The notes under the pieces were generated by a model, which did no database searches, was not told where the DNA came from, and saw only the letters and a program-made list of their open reading frames with translations. Source: an uncultured Verrucomicrobiota bacterium (lineage in GTDB: Bacteria > Verrucomicrobiota > Kiritimatiellia > CAIQIC01 > Lenti-01). From it: DNA of 64,000 nucleotides. The translations under genes were made by a program, and so were the position numbers. Of the stretch, positions 52,732 through 61,553 are shown piece by piece. The number at the start of each line of letters is the position of its first letter. Positions within the stretch are counted from its first letter, which is position 1. Where the stretch lies: assembly GCA_937860055.1 (NCBI GenBank), contig CALMBO010000029.1, forward strand, positions 361,372 to 425,371. The letters are read 5' to 3'.

Positions 52732-55700
52732 CTAGGGGGAGAGTTCGACCCCCACCCCAAAATATTGTTGGAGAAGCAAACTGTTTGTGAAAAGCATGAA
52801 CCCGCCCGTACCGTTAATCGGCCCGGAGTTGGTCAGCCAAGATGTGGAAGTGAGGTTGGTCGTGCCGTAAAGCCGATAGGTGCGTCCAATCACCGTCTGC
52901 CATCCCAACACAACATTGGATTGCCATGTGCCACTATAGATTGGCGCAATTACTTCCAAAAGGGACGTTGAATTGGCCGGATCCGTTCCCGCGATGTATT
53001 CATGCATATTGGGCATTCTGTCGCCATCTGCATCTGCCAATGCATCATTTGTAGTCAATAAAAAGCCGTATTGGGCCTCCCATGCATCCGGCATTCCGTC
53101 AGAGTCGGTATCGTCGACGGTCGGATCGCTGCCAAGATCGAATTCACTCTGGTTGTCTAGGCCATCCGTTTCATAGTCGTCTGTACCGCTCCAGTCAAAA
53201 CAGCCAAAATACTGCATCTCCCATGAATCGTCCAAACCGTCTCCATCGGGATCGGCAGTCAGGCTCCCCTTGAGGGAAAACTCGGCAAGCGCCCATGAAT
53301 CCACGCTGTAGCCGCTCTTGATCACCACCTGCACGAACCGGCATGTCGAACCGCCCATGTCATAGGTCTCTGGTGACTCCGCCGCAGCCAGAGTTCCAGT
53401 CACCACCACGGTGAAATTGCTGCCATCCATTGAGGTGCGAATCTCAAATTCTTTTGAATACGCATTGGTCTCCCCCGCGCCCGAATTGTAGAAAATGGCC
53501 TCATCCAAGATGGCGCCCGAGAAATTGGTGAATCCATATGTGAAGCGCGCATCACTTGGGTTTGCACAGCTGCGCCAATAGGACGCGCGATTGCCGTCTG
53601 TCAGATACTTGGGCGCAGCATAGTTGGTTGCGCCGACCGTGCCATACAGCAATACCCCCCCTCTGTCGGGGCTTAACAAGCTGACATCGCCAAAGAGACC
53701 AAATTCCGTGAGATGATAGGTCTTCAACCGAACCCGGCAGGCGGTTTGATCGACGGTGGTTTCCAAAACGCGCCGCCACTCATTAGAGACCACGTCATAC
53801 CAAAAGGCATCGAGCGTCGCCGCCGGAATGACGGTTCCATCCACAATTCCATCATGATCTGCATCGGCGTAGGGGATCTCGATGACCACGGGCTGTCGGG
53901 ATTGCAAGCCGCCATCAAAAGACACTTTTCGGTTGACCTCCGCGCTTACCAGCCCGTGCGCGGCACCATTCCCGGAGTTCGTATTGACATCCACTTTCTC
54001 AATAATAACTGTGGCGTTCGACGCTATCGATCCCGCCGGGACATAAACCCCGGTCCCATCTGCGAGAATGCAATTTGCGGTCTCTTCCTTGCTGAAGGTT
54101 TGCTCTTTCACCACTTTTCCGTTTTGGATTGTTTCAAGCACCTTGCCAGGCGTTTTATCCGTCGATGCGTCTGCGATGACCGTTATGGTTTCGGAAATCA
54201 CCGCATTGGTCTCGGTATCAACAGCCACGGCACGTAAATCGTAGAACTGGCCATTCACCAAGGCAGAGACATTCCAAGCTATAGTGAATGAATTGGCGGG
54301 TGGCACAAGGAGATGTCCGATGTCGGTCCATTCACCGGAAAGCGTCGCCTTGCATTGAATCTGGATACTGGCCGTCAGGTTTCCGGGAGCTGTCTGCGCA
54401 TGTACCGTGACGTTACTTCCCCAAATCCGATCGCCATTCTTGGGGACACTGATCCACGCCCTGAGCTTAGAGGCTTCTCGGGTTGTGACCAAGGCGGAGG
54501 CGCTACCTGACAGACCCGAATCATCCGCAACCTGGACGGAAGGCGTAAAAGTCCCGACCGATTGGTAAGACTGGGTAACGACAGAATTCGGACCCATCAG
54601 ATCCGGTGTTCCGTCGCCATCGAAATCCCAGGCATACGACACGACGGTGCCGTCGGAGTCCGAAGCGACCGCTGTGAATACCACCTCCAATGGAATAGTC
54701 CCCGAGGTGGGCTGGTTGGTCAGCAATACAATAGGGGGAGTACCCAATGGTGCCAGCACAACCACAGTGATGGCCGCCGTGTCTTGAAGCCCTTGGTCAT
54801 CCATCACCCGCACGACAGCATGATGGAGACCGACCTCTCCATAGGTGTGAATGACAAACGGCTGCGAGGTTAATTCGTCGTAAACTCCATCGCCGTTGAA
54901 ATCCCACTCGTAGGACACAAGAGTGTGATCCACAGCTACGGTCGACCCCTCGGCAGAAAGAGTGAGCACCATCGGCGCCGGAGCCGAATTGGTCGAAGCA
55001 TTCAAAACAGCTACAGGAGCCTGACCGAGGACTGTCACAACAATAGATGTAGAAGCGGACAACCCAAAGCCATCGATGACCTTCAGGATATTGGTATAGA
55101 CACCGGGAGAAGCGAATTCTCCGGAAAGGACGGCTTTGCCATCGGCCGACCATTCTGCCAAACCGTCTTCATTGCAGTCCACTTCCGAGCGAACAATGTT
55201 GTTCTCCATGTCAACGGAAGAGACAAAATCGAATCTTACGCGCAATGGAGCAACGCCTTGGGTCGGCGATACTGCTACGCCAAGAACTGGAGCCGAATTA
55301 AAATATGCTTCTATGTTGTGATCCGCCTCCACGGTGGAGAACACATAGGAGAAGCTGCTACATTGGAAATCGAATTCCCCGACATCCCGGTTGTCCACCA
55401 GCACACGGGCAATATGGAAACCATTGGATGCTTGAACCATGAAGTTGGTGCCCGCCCCTTCGGGAACGAGAATCTCCCCGGAAGGCGAAATGGTCCCGCC
55501 GGGCCTTGCAACGGCCAACACCGAATATTGGTTAAGACTTGTTATGATGGAGACCGTTGCCGTGGCCGAGACGCCCAGTGGGCAGGTGTCGTTGTATGCC
55601 GTCAATACCACTGCGTATTCCCCCGTCTCCGTCCAGGCATGCGGCACGCTCATCGTGTTCATTTCCGAAGTTCCATCTCCAAAGTCCCACCGGTTTGATG

Positions 55701-58700
55701 TCGTTCTCCCTTCGATGTCGGCGGCGAAAGCAACTTCCACACCCGGAGCAACGCTCAATGCTGAAGAAACAATGGCCACGGCGAGTTGGCCGGTGATGGG
55801 GCCGGACGCCGGTTCATCGCACCCCATCGAGGGAGGGGTCAGCCAGGCCTCGCCATCGATGTCCGTTCCGATGGCGTACGACGACGATCCCATTCCCGCG
55901 CACGGGGAATTCGCCGCGATATGTCCGCCGGAGATCAGTTTCGGATCGGACGCGAGATTCCCTTCCCCCGACTGCAGGGGAGAAGTGCAGGTATAGCGGC
56001 ACGTGGCCACGCTCACATTTGCCGGGCTGTTGGAATACACGATGCAGTTGTTGAGCCTGCAATTGTAGATCCCGCCCCCATAGGCAGCGGAGTTCCCGGT
56101 GATCGTGCAGTTGTTCAGCGTGCACTGGTCGGATCCACCCCCGTATACGCCGCTATTGCCCGCGATCAGGCAGTTGTACAGCATGCCGCTTCCACCCGAC
56201 CCGCCCGCTTCGCGCACAACGGAATTCCCGCTGACGATGCAATTGTACAGCGTCCCCCAAGTGCTTCCCCCTCCGCTATACGCGGCGTTCCCGCTGATCA
56301 CGCAGTTCGACACCACCGGCAGGGTCGTTGCATACATGTTGATCCCGCCCCCGGCCTGGTCGTAGCTCCCATCCCCATCCGTCCGCGTATGTCCGTTCGT
56401 CACCATGAAACCGATCAGCGCCCCCGCCTGCATGAATACTCCCCGCACCGCGTTCGTCCCCCGAGGCCCCTGCCCCCGGATAACCGTCGCCGCAGGCCCG
56501 TTCACACTTCGCACCACGATCGCGTTCGTAATCACCACCCGGTTCTGTGTCAAGTGACCTGGCGTCGCCCGCGACCCCGTTTCGTACACCCCATTGGTCA
56601 CCAGCACCGTGTCGCCCGGCACCGCTGCATCCACCGCCGCCTGGATTGTATGCGCCGCATTGCTCCACGCATCGAAGGGATATGCAGAGGAAGGGGAATC
56701 CTGCCATACATGCCGGGTACAGGGCGGCGCTGGCTCCACGACGGAGACTGTCGATGTGGCCGACACGCCCGTCGGACAGGAGTCGTTGTATGCCGTCAGC
56801 ACCACCGCATATTCCCCCGTCTCCGCCCAGGCATGTGAAACATTCACCGCGTCCATCACCGATGTGCCATCCCCGAAGTCCCACCGGTTGGAGGCCACGT
56901 TCCCCTCGATATCGGCCGTGAATGACAATTCCGCACCCTGCACCACTGTCCCGGCTTCGGCGAGAATCGCCACCGCCAGTTCGCCCGTGACAGGACCTGC
57001 CGCGATGACAATCTCCAGCGCCTTGTTTGTACTGGCTCCGATTCCGTCCTGCACCACAAAGGTCACGAGGTTGGTCCCCGCCTGCGTCGGCGTCCCGGAA
57101 ATCACGCCTCCGGAGGACAAGGCCAAGCCGTCTGGCAACTGAGCCGTGGACGGGCGAATCGCCAAGCTGCTGTACCAGCTGGCTGAAATAGCCGTCACAT
57201 CTTCCAGACCCGCCGGCGGCGTCGCCCGCCCATCCGCATCGCTTCCCCACCCCACCACCACCCCATCCGACCGGAGCGCCAAACTATGGTCCTGCCCCGC
57301 GGCAAGAGCCACCACATTGCTCAGCCCAGCCGGCACGTTGATCTGGCCCACATTGTTGTTGCCCCACCCAACCACCGTCCCATCCGACCTCAACGCCAAA
57401 CAGTGCGCGGCCCCCGCGACGATCGCCGTTGCATTGCTCAGCCCCGCTGGCACATCCGTCTGCCCATAGGCGTTATCCCCCCAGGCCACCACCCTTCCGT
57501 CCGACTTCAACGCCAAGCTTTGGGAACCGAAACCGGCGATGGCCAGCACGTTGCTCAGCCCAGCCGGCACATTGATCTGGCCAACATTGTTGTTGCCCCA
57601 TGCCACCACCGTACCGTCCGACTTCAGCGCCAAACTATGAGTGTGGCCTCCGGCCAGCGCCACCACGTTGCTCAGTCCCGCGGGAACGGTCAACTGCCCG
57701 TAATTGTTCCTGCCCCAGGCCGCCACCGTGCCGTCCGACTTCAGCGCCAAGCTGTGGTCCGCCCCTGCCGCAACCGCCACCACGTTGCCCAGCCCCGCCG
57801 GCACCGTCGCCTGTCCGTACCGGTTGTCGCCCCATGCCACCACTGTCCCGTCCGGCTTCAGCGCCAGCACATGGTTTCCGCCACCCGACACCGACAACAC
57901 ATCTCCAAGCTCCGCCGGCACATTCGTCTGCCCCGATGCGTTGTAGCCCCATGAAGCAACCCCTCCCTCTCCCTCCATCGTGCTCCATGCATAGGGCAAT
58001 GTCCCGTTCGTCGCCTCCAACACCGCATTGTAGGACTCCATCGCCGTCCCCACAGGCAGGGAAGTCGTCACAATGGCCACGGCGAGTTGGCCGGTGATGG
58101 GGCCGGACGCCGGTTCATCGCACCCCATCGAGGGAGGGGTCAGCCAGGCCTCGCCATCGATGTCCGTTCCGATGGCGTACGACGACGATCCCATTCCCGC
58201 GCACGGGGAATTCGCCGCGATATGTCCGCCGGAGATCAGTTTCGGATCGGACGCGAGATTCCCTTCCCCCGACTGCAGGGGAGAAGTGCAGGTATAGCGG
58301 CACGTGGCCACGCTCACATTTGCCGGGCTGTTGGAATACACGATGCAGTTGTTGAGCCTGCAATTGTAGATCCCGCCCCCATAGGCAGCGGAGTTCCCGG
58401 TGATCGTGCAGTTGTTCAGCGTGCACTGGTCGGATCCACCCCCGTATACGCCGCTATTGCCCGCGATCAGGCAGTTGTACAGCATGCCGCTTCCACCCGA
58501 CCCGCCCGCTTCGCGCACAACGGAATTCCCGCTGACGATGCAATTGTACAGCGTCCCCCAAGTGCTTCCCCCTCCGCTATACGCGGCGTTCCCGCTGATC
58601 ACGCAGTTCGACACCACCGGCAGGGTCGTTGCATACATGTTGATCCCGCCCCCGGCCTGGTCGTAGCTCCCATCCCCATCCGTCCGCGTATGTCCGTTCG

Positions 58701-60462
58701 TCACCATGAAACCGATCAGCGCCCCCGCCTGCATGAATACTCCCCGCACCGCGTTCGTCCCCCGAGGCCCCTGCCCCCGGATAACCGTCGCCGCAGGCCC
58801 GTTCACACTTCGCACCACGATCGCGTTCGTAATCACCACCCGGTTCTGTGTCAAGTGACCTGGCGTCGCCCGCGACCCCGTTTCGTACACCCCATTGGTC
58901 ACCAGCACCGTGTCGCCCGGCACCGCTGCATCCACCGCCGCCTGGATTGTATGCGCCGCATTGCTCCACGCATCGAAGGGATATGCAGAGGAAGGGGAAT
59001 CCTGCCATACATGCCGGGTACAGGGCGGCGCTGGCTCCACGACGGAGACTGTCGATGTGGCCGACACGCCCGTCGGACAGGAGTCGTTGTATGCCGTCAG
59101 CACCACCGCATATTCCCCCGTCTCCGCCCAGGCATGTGAAACATTCACCGCGTCCATCACCGATGTGCCATCCCCGAAGTCCCACCGGTTGGAGGCCACG
59201 TTCCCCTCGATATCGGCCGTGAATGACAATTCCGCACCCTGCACCACTGTCCCGGCTTCGGCGAGAATCGCCACCGCCAGTTCGCCCGTGACAGGACCTG
59301 CCGCGATGACAATCTCCAGCGCCTTGTTTGTACTGGCTCCGATTCCGTCCTGCACCACAAAGGTCACGAGGTTGGTCCCCGCCTGCGTCGGCGTCCCGGA
59401 AATCACGCCTCCGGAGGACAAGGCCAAGCCATCTGGCAACTGAGCCGTGGACGGACGAATCGCCAAGCTGTGGTACCAACCGGCCGAAATGGCCGTCACA
59501 TCTTCCAGACCCGCCGGCGGCGTTGCTCGCCCATCCGCATCGCTTCCCCACCCCACCACCACCCCATCCGACCGGAGCGCTAAAACGTGGTCTTGACCCG
59601 CGGCAATCGCCACCACTTCAATCAACCCCGGAGGGACGTTTGTCTGCCCGTAGGTGTTGTCCCCCCAAACCGCCACCGTTCTATTCGACCTCAGGGCAAG
59701 ACTATTGTTTGCACCTGCCGCAACTCCTACCACATTGGTTAACCCCGAAGGCACACTGGTCTGACCAAAGGTATTGTCACCCCATGCCATCACCGTCCCG
59801 TTGGATTGCAATGCGAGACTGTGCGAATTGAAGCTCGCAATCATAGTCACATTGCTCAACCCCGCCGGCACGTTGATTTGGCCAACATTGTTGTTGCCCC
59901 ATCCCACCACTGTCCCGTCCGACTTCAGCGCCAAGCTATGAGTATGGCCTCCGGCCAGCGCCACCACGTTGCTCAGTCCCGCGGGAACGGCCAACTGCCC
60001 GTAATTGTTCCTGCCCCAGGCCGCCACCGTGCCGTCCGACTTCAGCGCCAAGCTGTGGTCCGCACCTGCCGCAACCGCCACCACGTTGCCCAGTCCCGCC
60101 GGCACCGTCGCCTGCCCGTACCGGTTGTCGCCCCATGCCACCACTGTCCCGTCCGGCTGAAGGGCCAAGCTGTGATTTCCCCCTCCTGCCACTGCCGTTG
60201 CATTGCTTAATCCGGGCGGCACATTTGTCTGACCACATCCATTCCCGCCCCACGAAGAAACTCCACCCGCGTCCGCCGAAATACTCCAAGCATAGGGTGA
60301 CGTCCCATTCGTCGCCTCCAGTGTAACACTGTAAGGCTCTAACTCTGTGCCTTCAGGCAGGGATTCGGTCACGATGGAAAAACCATTGCCATAAACCTTA
60401 CCCCCCGATAAAAACACACAGATAGCTAATACAGATAGCCAACTGCTACGCATACGTTTCAT
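52732..60462 (-). CDS. Giant secreted repeat protein: RCC1, beta-helix, PKD, discoidin and calcium-binding repeats
   Basis: A 2576-residue exported protein. Order of parts: signal peptide (1-25); seven 39-residue RCC1-like repeats (about 69-341, unit VVAWGDNRYGQ...HSLALKSDGT); a putative Ig segment (DGLALSSGGVISGTPTQAGT); a PKD domain (SNRWDFGDGTS); a right-handed beta-helix (NCVISGNAAYSGGG, about 530-760). The RCC1-to-helix block is then repeated (about 835-1530), with 454 residues (345-798 and 1112-1565) identical at DNA level. A further PKD, three more PKDs, a ZU5-like and an F5/8 type C-like domain (about 2285-2400) follow, then TSP3/dockerin-like repeats (DPDGDGLDDSWE, DTDSDGMPDAWE) and a C-terminal beta domain. 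No membrane anchor is seen. Likely an adhesin or surface protein. Confidence 0.9.
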   Translation of the reverse strand: MKRMRSSWLSVLAICVFLSGGKVYGNGFSIVTESLPEGTELEPYSVTLEATNGTSPYAWSISADAGGVSSWGGNGCGQTNVPPGLSNATAVAGGGNHSLALQPDGTVVAWGDNRYGQATVPAGLGNVVAVAAGADHSLALKSDGTVAAWGRNNYGQLAVPAGLSNVVALAGGHTHSLALKSDGTVVGWGNNNVGQINVPAGLSNVTMIASFNSHSLALQSNGTVMAWGDNTFGQTSVPSGLTNVVGVAAGANNSLALRSNRTVAVWGDNTYGQTNVPPGLIEVVAIAAGQDHVLALRSDGVVVGWGSDADGRATPPAGLEDVTAISAGWYHSLAIRPSTAQLPDGLALSSGGVISGTPTQAGTNLVTFVVQDGIGASTNKALEIVIAAGPVTGELAVAILAEAGTVVQGAELSFTADIEGNVASNRWDFGDGTSVMDAVNVSHAWAETGEYAVVLTAYNDSCPTGVSATSTVSVVEPAPPCTRHVWQDSPSSAYPFDAWSNAAHTIQAAVDAAVPGDTVLVTNGVYETGSRATPGHLTQNRVVITNAIVVRSVNGPAATVIRGQGPRGTNAVRGVFMQAGALIGFMVTNGHTRTDGDGSYDQAGGGINMYATTLPVVSNCVISGNAAYSGGGSTWGTLYNCIVSGNSVVREAGGSGGSGMLYNCLIAGNSGVYGGGSDQCTLNNCTITGNSAAYGGGIYNCRLNNCIVYSNSPANVSVATCRYTCTSPLQSGEGNLASDPKLISGGHIAANSPCAGMGSSSYAIGTDIDGEAWLTPPSMGCDEPASGPITGQLAVAIVTTSLPVGTAMESYNAVLEATNGTLPYAWSTMEGEGGVASWGYNASGQTNVPAELGDVLSVSGGGNHVLALKPDGTVVAWGDNRYGQATVPAGLGNVVAVAAGADHSLALKSDGTVAAWGRNNYGQLTVPAGLSNVVALAGGHTHSLALKSDGTVVAWGNNNVGQINVPAGLSNVLAIAGFGSQSLALKSDGRVVAWGDNAYGQTDVPAGLSNATAIVAGAAHCLALRSDGTVVGWGNNNVGQINVPAGLSNVVALAAGQDHSLALRSDGVVVGWGSDADGRATPPAGLEDVTAISASWYSSLAIRPSTAQLPDGLALSSGGVISGTPTQAGTNLVTFVVQDGIGASTNKALEIVIAAGPVTGELAVAILAEAGTVVQGAELSFTADIEGNVASNRWDFGDGTSVMDAVNVSHAWAETGEYAVVLTAYNDSCPTGVSATSTVSVVEPAPPCTRHVWQDSPSSAYPFDAWSNAAHTIQAAVDAAVPGDTVLVTNGVYETGSRATPGHLTQNRVVITNAIVVRSVNGPAATVIRGQGPRGTNAVRGVFMQAGALIGFMVTNGHTRTDGDGSYDQAGGGINMYATTLPVVSNCVISGNAAYSGGGSTWGTLYNCIVSGNSVVREAGGSGGSGMLYNCLIAGNSGVYGGGSDQCTLNNCTITGNSAAYGGGIYNCRLNNCIVYSNSPANVSVATCRYTCTSPLQSGEGNLASDPKLISGGHIAANSPCAGMGSSSYAIGTDIDGEAWLTPPSMGCDEPASGPITGQLAVAIVSSALSVAPGVEVAFAADIEGRTTSNRWDFGDGTSEMNTMSVPHAWTETGEYAVVLTAYNDTCPLGVSATATVSIITSLNQYSVLAVARPGGTISPSGEILVPEGAGTNFMVQASNGFHIARVLVDNRDVGEFDFQCSSFSYVFSTVEADHNIEAYFNSAPVLGVAVSPTQGVAPLRVRFDFVSSVDMENNIVRSEVDCNEDGLAEWSADGKAVLSGEFASPGVYTNILKVIDGFGLSASTSIVVTVLGQAPVAVLNASTNSAPAPMVLTLSAEGSTVAVDHTLVSYEWDFNGDGVYDELTSQPFVIHTYGEVGLHHAVVRVMDDQGLQDTAAITVVVLAPLGTPPIVLLTNQPTSGTIPLEVVFTAVASDSDGTVVSYAWDFDGDGTPDLMGPNSVVTQSYQSVGTFTPSVQVADDSGLSGSASALVTTREASKLRAWISVPKNGDRIWGSNVTVHAQTAPGNLTASIQIQCKATLSGEWTDIGHLLVPPANSFTIAWNVSALVNGQFYDLRAVAVDTETNAVISETITVIADASTDKTPGKVLETIQNGKVVKEQTFSKEETANCILADGTGVYVPAGSIASNATVIIEKVDVNTNSGNGAAHGLVSAEVNRKVSFDGGLQSRQPVVIEIPYADADHDGIVDGTVIPAATLDAFWYDVVSNEWRRVLETTVDQTACRVRLKTYHLTEFGLFGDVSLLSPDRGGVLLYGTVGATNYAAPKYLTDGNRASYWRSCANPSDARFTYGFTNFSGAILDEAIFYNSGAGETNAYSKEFEIRTSMDGSNFTVVVTGTLAAAESPETYDMGGSTCRFVQVVIKSGYSVDSWALAEFSLKGSLTADPDGDGLDDSWEMQYFGCFDWSGTDDYETDGLDNQSEFDLGSDPTVDDTDSDGMPDAWEAQYGFLLTTNDALADADGDRMPNMHEYIAGTDPANSTSLLEVIAPIYSGTWQSNVVLGWQTVIGRTYRLYGTTNLTSTSWLTNSGPINGTGGFMLFTNSLLLQQYFGVGVELSP
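55769..57129. repeat. Perfect 1361-bp direct repeat, copy 2 of the coding duplication
   Basis: I find no difference from 58070-59430 by reading both; the offset is 2301 bp. It covers the Ig segment, PKD and beta-helix regions of the second block. The RCC1 repeats just outside each copy are similar but have point differences, so the identical tract ends abruptly on both sides. Confidence 0.88.
58070..59430. repeat. Perfect 1361-bp direct repeat, copy 1 of the coding duplication
   Basis: Same tract as 55769-57129, kept in frame. The full duplicated unit, including RCC1 repeats, is about 2.3 kb or 767 codons. Boundaries show first mismatches at 58069 versus 55768 and at 59431 versus 57130. Confidence 0.88.
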
Positions 60463-60656
60463 GACCCTCTCCCTTCACCCTATGTGATAAGGCAACTTCA
60501 GTTTCCTCCGTTCTCCATCATAGTCAATGTGGAATGGCCCCTCTAACCAAAATCTATTAGTTGGGCTTATTGGCTAACCTTAAACAGATGAACGGAATAT
60601 AAAAGTGCAAGAGCTGCAGTCCCTGTACCTGTAAAGAGAGTGCTCGGATACGACCT

Positions 60657-61439
60657 TCACTTTTTCTTGCATGGTCTTTCCTCGAGGCCTGGCGCTCCCA
60701 GCACCACCACGTCGCCCACCATTCCGGGCCACCACCCCGCAAACAGGCGCGACACGAAATCGAACGAGTGGTTCACGCACCCCCCCACCCGGACCGGGCG
60801 GATCCCGTGCCAGCGTAGGAATTCCTTCAGCGCCCGCAGCGTGAACACCCGCAGATGCCCCGCCGCCACGTCGTCCGGACCGTGCGGCAGCAGTCGGCCG
60901 ATCACGGGATTGCCGAACCGATACGGGATGAACGACACCTCCATCGAATGGGGTTGCATCCCGAACAGCAGCGAAAGCCGGTCAATCCATCCCGCCAGGT
61001 TGGGCGTGGACAGCAGCAACCAGCCATCCGGCTTCATCAGCTTCCGGAGGTTGGCCACCGCCACATCCGTTTCGACCAGATGCTCCAGCACCTCGAAGAA
61101 CAGCACCAGGTCATATCGTCCGGCGGAATCCGCGGGGATCTCGCCGCAGATCGACTGGACGCGCGATTTTTCCCCCGCCGCGAGGGCCCGCTGGACACCG
61201 GCCTCCGAGAGATCCCAGCCTTCCAGTTCCACGGCCGTGCCGAAGCGTTCGGCCAGCCGGTTGGCGAACAGGCGGCCCAGCCGCATGTCGCCCCCGCCGA
61301 TATCCAGCACGCGGAGGTTCCGCCCCTTTTCAAAATGCGCCGATTTCCCCAGCAGGCGGAGCGCCACATCCACCCGGGAGGCCTCGGCATGCTTCCCATA
61401 GGCCTGCTCGTAATGTTTCTGCAGGGGATCGTGTTCCAT
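60657..61439 (-). CDS. Class I SAM-dependent methyltransferase
   Basis: A 260-residue methyltransferase. Motif I is LRVLDIGGGDMRLGRLFANRL, motif II ELEGWDLSEAG, motif IV YDLVLFFEVLEHLVETD and post-motif LMKPDGWLLLSTPNLAG. The C-terminal part (MEVSFIPYRFGNPVIGRLLPHG, HLRVFTLRALKEFLRWHG) resembles glycan- or ubiquinone-type methyltransferases. It is preceded by a 114-bp gap after the ABC-F gene and followed by a 194-bp AT-richer gap before the giant gene, where the promoter of that gene should lie. Confidence 0.87.
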   Translation of the reverse strand: MEHDPLQKHYEQAYGKHAEASRVDVALRLLGKSAHFEKGRNLRVLDIGGGDMRLGRLFANRLAERFGTAVELEGWDLSEAGVQRALAAGEKSRVQSICGEIPADSAGRYDLVLFFEVLEHLVETDVAVANLRKLMKPDGWLLLSTPNLAGWIDRLSLLFGMQPHSMEVSFIPYRFGNPVIGRLLPHGPDDVAAGHLRVFTLRALKEFLRWHGIRPVRVGGCVNHSFDFVSRLFAGWWPGMVGDVVVLGAPGLEERPCKKK

Positions 61440-61553
61440 GCGCCGCAGTGTGCCAAATCAGGAGCCCCAAACAATCAAAATCTATGCACTGCGACTAACC
61501 CATCTGATCTTCTGTCCGTCCAGAATCCCTTCACTTTGCTTGACCGCTGAAGG

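Noticed and set aside
55769..59430. The 1361-bp repeat as a mobile element or its target-site duplication
   Set aside because: It contains no transposase, has no terminal inverted repeats, and both copies stay in frame within coding domains.
51256..60656. Prophage or genomic island with integrase
   Set aside because: No integrase, capsid, tail, terminase or tRNA-flanking repeat found; composition alone is too weak.
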